Both the position numbers and the translations under genes were made by a program. The notes beneath the pieces were generated by a model. That model saw nothing but the letters and a program-made list of their open reading frames with translations, was not told the origin of the DNA and did not search any database. Below, in pieces: positions 6,339-12,865 of a stretch of 16,940 bases of DNA. Positions within the stretch are counted from its first letter, which is position 1. Every line of letters starts with the position of its first letter. Location of the stretch: assembly GCA_023255615.1 (NCBI GenBank), contig JAHFLI010000008.1, forward strand, positions 1-16,940, given 5' to 3'. Source of the stretch: Candidatus Woesearchaeota archaeon (GTDB lineage: Archaea > Nanobdellota > Nanobdellia > Woesearchaeales > JACQSR01).

Positions 6339-6715
6339 TTTGTATTCATCCACCGATAAAACCCAAGTGAAATGAGAATAAATCCAGCATATCCAAGAAC
6401 ATGTTCAACGGTCATCGGAACCATCGATGGAAAAATGAATTGAGTTTGATTATCGAAATAGACTTCTGACACATGAGCGAAACCAAATGATGCAACTCCG
6501 GCGATGAGATACGCAGCAGTGCCTTTCGATGATGCATTCAATTTCTGATAGGATATAATACCCACACTGACAGTAATGACAGCGAGAACAATTGATGCGA
6601 TGTGTTCAATGAGCATAAACGATTCATCGGCTTGATCCATAGAGTCCATTTCATGTGCGACAGCAAAACGTGCACAAACGATAAACAACGCCATTACCAC
6701 GAACAAATATTTCAT
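6335..6715 (-). CDS. Small membrane protein with intramembrane histidines
   Basis: A 126-residue protein: a signal peptide (MKYLFVVMALFIVCARFAVAH), then three membrane segments near residues 35-55, 67-82 and 100-120. Each segment begins with or contains a histidine next to an acidic residue or at the membrane edge (LIEHIASI, FAHVSEVY, TVEHVLGY). Such residues could bind a metal or heme, though the sequence does not prove it. The start has GGAGG (6726-6722) six bases upstream, and a TATA-like TTATTTAAAGG lies near 6775-6785. It is the first gene of a two-gene operon, overlapping the next by 4 bases. Confidence 0.72.
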   Translation of the reverse strand: MKYLFVVMALFIVCARFAVAHEMDSMDQADESFMLIEHIASIVLAVITVSVGIISYQKLNASSKGTAAYLIAGVASFGFAHVSEVYFDNQTQFIFPSMVPMTVEHVLGYAGFILISLGFYRWMNTK

Positions 6716-6856
6716 TGTGATCCTCCGCTTTTACAAAGATTGTAAAGCTTTTGAAAAAAGATCTCGATTATCCTTTAAATAAGTTGTGAAGGAAGAAAGT
6801 AATAATATTAGAAATCAATAGTTTTATTTCGTATTTTCTATAGAAAAGTCTTTTAA

Positions 6857-7036
6857 TTCCGCCAGCCGCAAGAAGAGGTGGATTTACCGCCTATATTCCT
6901 TCCCTGCCCGGATGTATTTTTGAAGGAGAAACGAGATGCTCTCAAAAATATCAAAGAAGCTGTTGAATTGTACCTTGGACCAGATACCAATGAACTCGTT
7001 GATTTTACTGGAGAAAAGGTAACAATCCTAGTATGA
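6857..7036 (+). pseudogene. hicB: HicB antitoxin remnant
   Basis: The stretch 6877-6936 encodes GGFTAYIPSLPGCIFEGETR, the characteristic HicB core. The family sequence then continues in a different frame from 6938: ALKNIKEAVELYLGPDT and so on to a TGA at 7034-7036. A two-base loss in AGAGATGC explains the switch. A one-base loss near 6877 (GAG-GGT read as GAGGT) would put PQEE in the same line, so two indels cancel overall but garble the core. There is no start codon, and TAA at 6854-6856 blocks the frame upstream. The gene is therefore dead as antitoxin. It still overlaps hicA by ATGA. Confidence 0.75.
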
Positions 7037-7256
7037 AAACGCCGCGAATTTCTGGTCTCGAAATTATTAAACGCTTGAAGAGAGCCGGTTTTATTGCAAC
7101 ACGACAGAAAGGTTCACACGTCAGACTCGAAAATTCGATGGGCAGAAAACAATCAAAATTACCGTACCACTTCATCATGAGCTAAAAACAGGAACTCTTA
7201 ATAGAATCATTAAAGATGTTGGATTAACAAAAGAAGAGTTAGAAAGATTAGGGTAG
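7033..7256 (+). pseudogene. hicA: HicA toxin remnant, frameshifted
   Basis: From the ATG at 7033 the frame reads the HicA (YcfA-type mRNA interferase) start: ISGLEIIKRLKRAGFIATRQ, KGSHVRLEN, with the catalytic His at residue 29. After 7134 the family sequence carries on in another frame (FDGQKTIKITVPLHHELKTG, then LNRIIKDVGLTKEELERLG, stop TAG at 7254). One lost A in the GAAAATTC tract accounts for this; the broken frame ends at 7185. The double-stranded RNA-binding fold needs the missing part, so the toxin should be inactive. Loss of toxin and antitoxin together fits decay of the whole module. The homopolymer site leaves open a sequencing error for this gene alone. Confidence 0.75.
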
Positions 7257-7263
7257 CAAAACA

Positions 7264-7270
7264 TTTAAAT
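7264..7270 (+). promoter_or_regulatory. TATA box of tRNA-Gly
   Basis: TTTAAAT is centred 29 bases ahead of the first tRNA base (7296), as expected for an archaeal tRNA promoter. Confidence 0.5.
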
Positions 7271-7331
7271 CGACATTTTCTCTCTTCACATGGATACGGC
7301 TGTGGTCTAGCGGCAAGACACGAGCTTCCCA

Positions 7332-7378
7332 ACAACCTTTTTTGACAAGCAAAAAAACTTGACCAAAAAAAAGGAGAC
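7332..7378 (+). other. tRNA intron 1, position 37/38 (47 bases)
   Basis: A relaxed bulge-helix-bulge surrounds the cut sites: central helix TTCC (7326-7329) with GGAG (7373-7376), 5' bulge CAA cut after CA, and 3' bulge ACA cut after AC. The cut sites fall exactly at the canonical position. The intron folds on itself through CCTTTTTT with AAAAAAGG and CAAG with CTTG. Five bases next to the 5' bulge are unpaired, so the inner helix is imperfect. Confidence 0.85.
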
Positions 7379-7399
7379 AGCTTGTTACCCGGGTTCGAA

Positions 7400-7468
7400 A
7401 TGGATATGCCCATGTCAATCGCAAGAAAGACGCAAGCTGGATGTACGTTGTACGTCCGCCATTGAAAG
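7400..7468 (+). other. tRNA intron 2 in the T-loop, position 59/60 (69 bases)
   Basis: The T-loop reads TTCGAA, then 69 extra bases, then T and CCCGG. Bulge-helix-bulge: outer T-stem CCGGG/CCCGG, central helix TTCG (7394-7397) with TGAA (7463-7466, one G-U pair), 5' bulge AAA and 3' bulge AGT, inner TGG/CCA. Cutting after the second bulge base on each side restores the consensus loop TTCGAAT. Inside is a strong 8-bp hairpin, GGATGTAC (7439-7446) with GTACGTCC (7450-7457). Confidence 0.85.
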
Positions 7469-7515
7469 TCCCGGCAGCCGTATTACTTTTTAAAGACTGA
7501 GTAATATAAGTAGTT

Positions 7516-8418
7516 ATGAAAATAAAAGTAAGTATTCTGATCGTTCTTCTTGTAGTAATAAGTTGTTCATCGCCAAGCGGAAAAAAATCAATAATAGTGG
7601 ATAATACCGAACGAACATATACCCTCCATCTTCCGAAGTCATTTGATTCACAACAACGGTATCCGCTGGTGATTGTGTTACACGGCCGAGGAGGAGATTC
7701 GCAACGAATGGAAGACGTGTCAGGAATGTCCCAAAAAGCAGATAAGGAAGGATTTATTGTCGTTTATCCTGAGGGGTTGGAAATATTAAGAGGACGAAGA
7801 AGCTGGAACGCAAATTTCTGTTGCGGTGAAGCATACGTGAAAAAAATAAATGATGTTCAATTCATTTCAACGCTGATTGATACAATAGCTGAAGAGTATA
7901 ATATCGACGAGAAGAGAGTGTATGTAACAGGTATTTCAAATGGTGGACGAATGACGTATGAACTTGCTGCATCGCTTCCATTAAAAATTGCCGCAGCAGC
8001 TCCCATCGCTGCAAACGTTGGGAGAAACGATTCAAGAGGAGCAACAGAAACAATTACAATTCCGTCAGCACCAGTTCCGCTTCTTATTTTCCACGGAAAG
8101 GAAGATCCTGTTACACCATATGAGGGTGGCCCAAGTGAAGAAGATCCAACAATCTTAGAATTTTCTGTCGATGATTCTCTTCAATTCTGGAAAGAAGTAA
8201 ATGGGTGTTCAGGGTCAGAGATAATCACCTTTGGGAATATCCAAGTTGAAGGATTTAAAAATTGTGATGCAGAAATTATTCTTTATACGATCAATAATGG
8301 CGGTCATACCTGGCCAGGATCATCAGCGCGCTTTACCAAAGAAAGTGGTTTTGTTTCCAATGAAATTTCTGCAACAGATCTCATGTGGGAATTTTTCAAA
8401 AGACATCCGAAATCATAA
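7516..8418 (+). CDS. Lipoprotein esterase, PHB depolymerase/feruloyl esterase type
   Basis: A 300-residue exported hydrolase of the LpqC family. The N-terminus has a lipobox (LLVVISC, Cys17), so it is likely lipid-anchored outside the cell. The alpha/beta-hydrolase catalytic set is complete: oxyanion region VLHGRGGD (His56), nucleophile Ser141 in VTGISNGGRM, Asp197 in FHGKEDPVTPYEG, and His264 in NGGHTWPG. The vicinal cysteines at 102-103 in WNANFCCGEA are typical of this family. Likely substrates are short esters such as plant-phenolic or polyester links; which one is not decidable. It follows tRNA-Gly by 33 bases, and TTTTTAAAG near 7487-7495 may serve both as tRNA terminator and as its TATA. 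The family is mostly bacterial, which suggests past transfer. Confidence 0.9.
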   Translation: MKIKVSILIVLLVVISCSSPSGKKSIIVDNTERTYTLHLPKSFDSQQRYPLVIVLHGRGGDSQRMEDVSGMSQKADKEGFIVVYPEGLEILRGRRSWNANFCCGEAYVKKINDVQFISTLIDTIAEEYNIDEKRVYVTGISNGGRMTYELAASLPLKIAAAAPIAANVGRNDSRGATETITIPSAPVPLLIFHGKEDPVTPYEGGPSEEDPTILEFSVDDSLQFWKEVNGCSGSEIITFGNIQVEGFKNCDAEIILYTINNGGHTWPGSSARFTKESGFVSNEISATDLMWEFFKRHPKS

Positions 8419-8508
8419 TCCCTTTAATTTTCTCCACATCAATTTCCCCGAAAGATTTTTTGGAATTTCAGCAATAAACGCACGAATGGTTGAACCATAT
8501 ACGAAAGA
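8413..8508 (-). pseudogene. Possible acyl-CoA synthetase C-terminal fragment
   Basis: On the minus strand the frame ending at TGA 8415-8413 reads GSTIRAFIAEIPKNLSGK then LMWRKLKGL and stop. IPK-x-x-x-GK-x-x-RK-L is the C-terminal A10 motif of adenylate-forming enzymes, with the catalytic Lys in SGK. A stop at 8511-8509 cuts the frame upstream, and nothing of the enzyme is found ahead of it. If real, it is a left-over tail of a lost ligase gene, overlapping the esterase's last bases. At about 30 codons a chance match is possible. Confidence 0.35.
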
Positions 8509-8525
8509 TCAATGAATGTAAAACA

Positions 8526-9137
8526 TTATTTCCAAAACTGAAACCATTTCTTTGATCCAGAATGTGAAAGTTCTGCGAGGAAATCCAAATGGGCATTCCC
8601 ACTTTCTTCCGCAAATGTTTTCGGATCAGGAAGAATATAATCAACCGCCTCAATGAAGTAATAAAAGAGGGGAAAGAAAATGATAATCGCAAAGATCGAA
8701 GAAAAAGAAATCGGTACCACTCCATACATAATGGGAGTAAACATTAAACAGACATAGGTGACTTGACGAATTCTTCCGATGTGTTTGCTCACTTTCTTTA
8801 CTTTAATGCCCGAAACGACAATCCATAATCCATACACAATCAGAAGAGCAGCGATGAACATTTTGGTAAAAAATAATATGTCAATGGGAATTTCTTTGGA
8901 CGTGAGCACTTCAAACAATGTTCGCGACCAATCAACGCCAACCCATATCACGATCATACCATTGGAAATAGCATTGCCAAATGGTGTTCCTTTTTTTTCC
9001 TGAAAAAATTCAGTAAATAAAAAATTGAGATAAATCGGAACAATAATCCAGAGCAAATGGGTATTGGTAAACGGTGAGACAAAGAGCATTCCCCATTGTC
9101 TCAGAAGATCAGCAAAAACAGCGAAGAGTGCGGCCAT
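8526..9137 (-). CDS. Polytopic membrane protein, function unknown
   Basis: A 203-residue protein with about five membrane segments (near residues 28-45, 55-70, 88-112, 123-143 and 145-170) and a short soluble tail ending SGSKKWFQFWK. No family is recognised with confidence. The start at 9137 is backed by GGAGAG about eight bases upstream and TTAAATA (about 9160-9166) as TATA. Charged and aromatic residues around VDWSRTLFEVL lie between segments 2 and 3. It sits downstream of the glycosyltransferase operon on the same strand but with its own promoter, 45 bases from that operon's last stop, so a shared role is not shown. Confidence 0.72.
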   Translation of the reverse strand: MAALFAVFADLLRQWGMLFVSPFTNTHLLWIIVPIYLNFLFTEFFQEKKGTPFGNAISNGMIVIWVGVDWSRTLFEVLTSKEIPIDILFFTKMFIAALLIVYGLWIVVSGIKVKKVSKHIGRIRQVTYVCLMFTPIMYGVVPISFSSIFAIIIFFPLFYYFIEAVDYILPDPKTFAEESGNAHLDFLAELSHSGSKKWFQFWK

Positions 9138-9181
9138 GCTCTTCTCTCCGGGAAATGGCTATTTAAGATTTACGATCAGTC

Positions 9182-10711
9182 TTACCAGATTTTCCGGTTT
9201 GAGTCCTGAATATATCCTTTAAAATTAACAAAATTACAGCTTCGCTCCAACGTTGCTGAATTGTGGAACAAAATTAAACAAGGATTGGTGTTGGTATGAT
9301 AGCCGCGTAATCGAAAAGCAATATCGGACATTTTTTCTAAAAAAGATTGGTCAAGTGAAGTAATAGGTGCACACGCCTTCGTTCCGAGGAGGATATATTT
9401 CGGATCGTTGTAAATAACCGGAAATGATGAAATAAATGTGGAATTGTGAACATACGACGGATCTTGCACTCTCTTAAACAACACGATAGTCTTGCCTTCT
9501 CGAATTGAATCATTAACCATTTCGGACGCGGGAGTGGACTGGGTTTGCTGTCCAAGATAATTGAGCATGACCCACGAATTGGACATCACCGAGCAATCTC
9601 CGAGATTAAGATTTTTCAACGTCTGAATAGCAGATTGATAGTCGGCAGGTTTTTCATAATAGGAAACAGTAACCGGGAGTTCCCGAAAGAATAAAAACGA
9701 ATTTACAAGTAAGATAAGGATTCCAACCGCTACTAACCATTGTTTGTTGATCTTCAATTTTTTTAGGCAATAACTTGCACCGATGTACGAAAAAAATGCG
9801 ACAGGCAAAACCAACGTAAATAAGTATCTGGCCTCTTTGAGAGGAATATTCCAATAGCTATAGATCGTATACACCAAAATAAAAAACATAATGATCTCCT
9901 TTCTCGCTGTTTTAAGATATCTCCCGATATCAATATGCGCAAGATTGAATTGCCTGATCACAAAAAAGAAGGCAGCAAGGAACCCAATGATAAACACAGG
10001 AGAAAGAATACCAACGACGCGAAGAAAATGATCAAGTTGGGGGGCTTGATGGATGGATAAACGAAATAAAATGTTATTGGCGTATTGGTCTGCAATACTG
10101 AAAAAAAAGTTTCCAAACTTAAAAAAATTGTATATAAACCAGGGAAGGAGAGTAATAAAAAAGATGACTATGCTTCTAACGATTTTTTTTCCGCGAAGAT
10201 GAAAAAACAGAATTGGAAATAAAAACAGAGCGGTGTACCGCGAAAGCGCCGATAACCCAAGAAAAAAACCGGATAAAATATTTCCTTCTAAAACGCAACT
10301 TATCGCCAGTTCGAGAAACGCAACTGATACCAGTTCAGTCCCATTATTCATTCCAATAAACAACAGATACGGAGTCAAACTGAGCATGTAAAAAACAACA
10401 GGATTAAAATCAAGTTTGTGTGCAAGACGGACACTTGAGTACGCAAAGCAGAGTGAAGAAAAAACAATGAACAGATATTCTGCCGTTCTCCAACCAAACG
10501 GAGAGAACAATCCCATGATAAGTGGAACAAGAGGTGGTCTCAATGTTTCAAAATACAATCCTTGAGCAAACCAATACTTCGCATTAAGAACATAGGAGTT
10601 AAAATCCCACGACAAGGAAACCGAGTGTTGATAGATAAAAAAAGCAGTTGAGCACAGAGCTAAGATTGCGATGATCCAATAGTCCTTGACAAATTTCTTG
10701 ACATTGATCAT
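9182..10711 (-). CDS. GT-C membrane glycosyltransferase (ArnT/PMT-like)
   Basis: A 509-residue integral membrane protein with roughly ten to twelve segments in the first 360 residues and a soluble C-terminal domain, the architecture of GT39/GT83 transferases that use a polyprenyl-phosphate sugar as donor. The first outer loop has the expected acidic residue and aromatic context (SWDFNSYVLNAKYWF) followed by LRPPLVPLIMGLF. The conserved SALSRYTALFLFPILFF region matches the family's pattern near residues 145-165. The start is placed at 10711, where ATG overlaps the previous gene's TGA (ATGA); a longer frame runs to 10759 inside that gene. It is the last of three operon genes and would place the sugar on a protein or lipid outside the cell. 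The acceptor is unknown. Confidence 0.85.
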   Translation of the reverse strand: MINVKKFVKDYWIIAILALCSTAFFIYQHSVSLSWDFNSYVLNAKYWFAQGLYFETLRPPLVPLIMGLFSPFGWRTAEYLFIVFSSLCFAYSSVRLAHKLDFNPVVFYMLSLTPYLLFIGMNNGTELVSVAFLELAISCVLEGNILSGFFLGLSALSRYTALFLFPILFFHLRGKKIVRSIVIFFITLLPWFIYNFFKFGNFFFSIADQYANNILFRLSIHQAPQLDHFLRVVGILSPVFIIGFLAAFFFVIRQFNLAHIDIGRYLKTARKEIIMFFILVYTIYSYWNIPLKEARYLFTLVLPVAFFSYIGASYCLKKLKINKQWLVAVGILILLVNSFLFFRELPVTVSYYEKPADYQSAIQTLKNLNLGDCSVMSNSWVMLNYLGQQTQSTPASEMVNDSIREGKTIVLFKRVQDPSYVHNSTFISSFPVIYNDPKYILLGTKACAPITSLDQSFLEKMSDIAFRLRGYHTNTNPCLILFHNSATLERSCNFVNFKGYIQDSNRKIW

Positions 10712-11049
10712 AAGGTGATTATACCAACAGCAATGATAATGAGCGCAATTCCTAACCATTTGTACACAGGAAAAGATTCATGAAGAAAAATAATGGAAAA
10801 AATCGTAACCCAGATATAACTGGTTGCAATAATAGGGTAAAGCACCGAAAGATTTCCCTGACGCAACGCAACAATAAAAAGAATTGTTGCGATTGCATAC
10901 AACAATAATCCTAATCCTAATTTCCAATTCGTTAAGAGAGAAAGATCAAGACGTAAATCATGAGAGGCTAACTTAAAAAAAATCTGTCCAGCCGCTCCTA
11001 ATAGGGCGCAAAAGGCAACAAGAAGGATGAGATCTATTCGTATCTGCAT
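10708..11049 (-). CDS. SMR/EamA-like small transporter (ArnE-like flippase)
   Basis: A 113-residue protein with four membrane segments, the size and pattern of the small multidrug resistance/ArnE-ArnF fold. The family signature appears in AFCALLGAAGQIFFKLA near the start, then YPIIATSYIWVTIFSIIFLHES and a last segment KWLGIALIIIAVGIITL. Members in glycan operons flip polyprenyl-phosphate-sugar across the membrane. Here it lies between a polyprenyl-phosphate glycosyltransferase and a GT-C transferase, with a 4-base gap and a 4-base overlap, so the flippase role is the natural reading. Only one such gene is present; ArnE/F work as a pair, so this one may form a homodimer. Confidence 0.85.
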   Translation of the reverse strand: MQIRIDLILLVAFCALLGAAGQIFFKLASHDLRLDLSLLTNWKLGLGLLLYAIATILFIVALRQGNLSVLYPIIATSYIWVTIFSIIFLHESFPVYKWLGIALIIIAVGIITL

Positions 11050-11053
11050 TGTC

Positions 11054-11860
11054 TTACCCCATATTCTCTAAAACCGCTCGATAGCGCACTTCAAACGGAA
11101 CAGATTTGAAGGGAGTTGGAGAACCAAATTTCTGTTCTCCATACGTGATGGTGTATTTTCCCAATATGTTGTTCCATCGTAATCGAAAAAGATCAATAAG
11201 CATTAAGAAACCATCTTTGACTGGATTAACGGTACTTCCTTCCTTATTTTGCCATGTGACGGGAACTTCCGCTATTTTGCATCCCAACTTCTGTGCAATA
11301 AATAACATTTCAACATCAAAAGAAAATCGCTCAAATGTTTGGAGCAACGCAATTCTTTTTGCCACATCTGCTCGAAAAAGTTTAAACCCGCATTGGGTGT
11401 CTTTAAATCCACGCAACGCGATAATATTGACAAAAAAGGGAAATATTTTTCCCAAGATACGCCGGTAGAACTGCTGTTGTTGTGTAATCATTGATCCCTC
11501 TAAATTTCGCGACGCAATAGCAATATCATTTCCTTTGTTGATCTGCACCATCAATTGTTTTAATTCCTCGATAGGCGTTGCCAAATCACTATCAGAGAAT
11601 AAAATAAGAGGATACTTCGCATACAGGATTCCTTTTTTGACGGAGAATCCTTTTCCCCTGTTTATTTTGTTCTGAACAATGCGAATATGGTTGTTACAGT
11701 ACCGAGAAACGATTTTTTGAGTCGCATCAGTGGAGCAATCATCAACAATAATGATTTCGTAGGCATCACCATGCGTTTTCAGATAGTGCATGATCTGCAC
11801 AAGAGTGGGCTCTATACGTTTCGCTTCGTTGTATGCCGGAATAATGACGGAGATTGCCAT
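11054..11860 (-). CDS. GT2 polyprenyl-phosphate glycosyltransferase (DPM1/ALG5-like)
   Basis: A 268-residue GT-A fold enzyme that transfers a sugar from a nucleotide donor to a polyprenyl (dolichyl) phosphate at the cytoplasmic membrane face. Motifs: SVIIPAYNEAKRIEPTL at the start, IIIVDDCSTD (Asp40/Asp41), NRGKGFSVKKGI, the metal-binding DSD at 90-92 in LILFSDSDLATP, and CGFKLFRADVA further on. ATP-less ALG5-type features (long NRGKG-x-S-V loop) favour dolichyl-phosphate glucosyltransferase over DPM1, but the donor cannot be fixed. It is the first gene of a three-gene operon. A TATA-like CTATATAATAA near 11878-11888 places the transcript start at or beside the ATG. Confidence 0.9.
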   Translation of the reverse strand: MAISVIIPAYNEAKRIEPTLVQIMHYLKTHGDAYEIIIVDDCSTDATQKIVSRYCNNHIRIVQNKINRGKGFSVKKGILYAKYPLILFSDSDLATPIEELKQLMVQINKGNDIAIASRNLEGSMITQQQQFYRRILGKIFPFFVNIIALRGFKDTQCGFKLFRADVAKRIALLQTFERFSFDVEMLFIAQKLGCKIAEVPVTWQNKEGSTVNPVKDGFLMLIDLFRLRWNNILGKYTITYGEQKFGSPTPFKSVPFEVRYRAVLENMG

Positions 11861-11974
11861 AGTAAGGATAATTTAATTATTATATAGTAGTAACATTCTA
11901 TTTAAAAAGCTTTGGAAGCAAAGAAAAGAGGAAGAAAGAAGAAAATTATAACGAGTATTAAGAAGAAAATAAAC

Positions 11975-12367
11975 TTAAGAGTTTTTTTCGTGGGCAAGGA
12001 CTACATCGTGGAGCTTCTTAAGAAGTTCGTATTTTCCGGGGGGAAAAAGAATTATAGGAACATTAAGGACATGATAACCACCAAGTGCCTTATCAAGGAG
12101 ATCTTCTAATCCATCTTGAATCGGAATACGATCTTCGCCAACGATACCATTACTAATTCTAGTGACTGAAATCTTCTGACGTAATAAATCCGGTGTACCT
12201 AAAGCATATTCAGCCATTGAAACAAAAAGATCTTGTTCTATTCCAACAAAATCCCCACCATCACTTACCCGAAGAAATCGAGGACCCCGATACGGTTCAG
12301 CTCCTGAATATGGCTTACCAAACCGTTCTCTTAATGTTCCAAGATCAAGATGATTTTGTCGAGGCAT
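11975..12367 (-). CDS. Hypothetical protein
   Basis: A 130-residue soluble protein that I do not recognise. It has a charged N-terminus (MPRQNHLDLGTLRERFGKPY), a GGDFVGIEQDLFVSMAEYAL stretch and a helical end (KYELLKKLHDVVLAHEKNS). There is no signal or membrane segment. The ATG at 12367 is preferred to two TTG codons upstream because the TATA (CTTTTTAATAC, 12398-12388) is 26 bases away. It is divergent from the next gene through one compact shared promoter region, so the two may be co-regulated. Confidence 0.65.
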   Translation of the reverse strand: MPRQNHLDLGTLRERFGKPYSGAEPYRGPRFLRVSDGGDFVGIEQDLFVSMAEYALGTPDLLRQKISVTRISNGIVGEDRIPIQDGLEDLLDKALGGYHVLNVPIILFPPGKYELLKKLHDVVLAHEKNS

Positions 12368-12387
12368 CAACAAGGGAAATATAAGAT

Positions 12388-12407
12388 GTATTAAAAAGAT
12401 TTATATC
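12388..12407. promoter_or_regulatory. Back-to-back TATA boxes for 12367 and 12430
   Basis: TTTATATC (12400-12407, plus) is centred 26 bases ahead of the ATG at 12430, and CTTTTTAATAC (12398-12388, minus) 26 bases ahead of the ATG at 12367. Both messages would be leaderless. Confidence 0.55.
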
Positions 12408-12429
12408 TCAATACCCATTATCTACACGT

Positions 12430-12846
12430 ATGTACAGAGCACGTGCAACAGTCAGTCGCTTATTTTCCAGAGAAGGAAAGAACGTGACAGTACAGAATCT
12501 CATTGATGCTCTTGATCGTGGAAGCGTGTACGACAGAGATTTTGACGGTCTTGTTCGTGTTGTCCCAGGATTCCTTTTTAGTGTTGCATCAACCTTAACC
12601 GCAATTGCATTAGTGAATGACGGGGGTTTCCAAAAATATATGGAAAGACAAGGAGAAACGTCTGCAACAGGTAACCCATTATTGTCCTATGTCTATGGGT
12701 ATATTAGTAGAGTAGCTCTTGATATTTACCAAGATGAAAAGAGACAAACAAGTTCTCGAGATGGCGACTGGTATCGTGCACAAGATGAAATAGCTGCTCA
12801 GCTCCGTCGTGACCTTGTGAGAATGAACATTCTCAATCCAGAATAA
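12430..12846 (+). CDS. Hypothetical protein with DUF2934-like motif
   Basis: A 138-residue soluble protein of unknown function. Near the C-terminus it reads YISRVALDIYQDEKRQTSSR, then DGDWYRAQDEIAAQLRR. This follows the pattern of the short DUF2934 domain (helix with RA-x-x-x-(Y/W), an acidic stretch, then a DW-x-x-AE-x-E-L helix), with Gln replacing the usual Glu in the first acidic position. The hydrophobic segment VVPGFLFSVASTLTAIALV near residues 43-61 could be a buried helix or a membrane segment. The gene at 14593 carries a related DWYVAESEV motif. Two related proteins flank the ammonium transporter, with no proof of a link. Confidence 0.65.
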   Translation: MYRARATVSRLFSREGKNVTVQNLIDALDRGSVYDRDFDGLVRVVPGFLFSVASTLTAIALVNDGGFQKYMERQGETSATGNPLLSYVYGYISRVALDIYQDEKRQTSSRDGDWYRAQDEIAAQLRRDLVRMNILNPE

Positions 12847-12852
12847 AAAAAA
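12845..12852 (-). terminator. T8 tract downstream of amt
   Basis: The minus strand has eight consecutive T residues starting 14 bases past the amt stop at 12866, an archaeal oligo-T termination signal. It overlaps the stop codon of the convergent gene. Confidence 0.45.
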
Positions 12853-12865
12853 GTAAATGAGGGAA

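Larger units (their letters stand above)
7296..7482 (+). tRNA. tRNA-Gly(CCC) with two introns
   Basis: Removing two insertions gives a perfect 71-base cloverleaf. Acceptor ACGGCTG (7296-7302) pairs with CAGCCGT (7475-7481), discriminator A7482. D arm GTCT/AGAC with loop AGCGGCA. Anticodon arm CGAGC/GCTTG with loop TTCCCAA, anticodon CCC at 7328-7330. Variable TTAC. T arm CCGGG/CCCGG with loop TTCGAAT. Intron 1 (7332-7378) is at the canonical 37/38 position; intron 2 (7400-7468) splits the T-loop between bases 59 and 60. CCA is not encoded, as usual in archaea. The gene starts with A rather than the common G, paired with U72. A T5 run at 7487-7491 ends the transcript. Glycine identity follows from C35, C36, A73 and the C2-G71 pair. 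Confidence 0.93.

Noticed and set aside
11912..12109. Lys-rich 65-codon frame on the plus strand, with a TATA-like TATTTAAAAAG upstream
   Set aside because: It starts only with TTG, is low in complexity at its N-terminus and mostly lies antisense to the better supported gene at 11975-12367.
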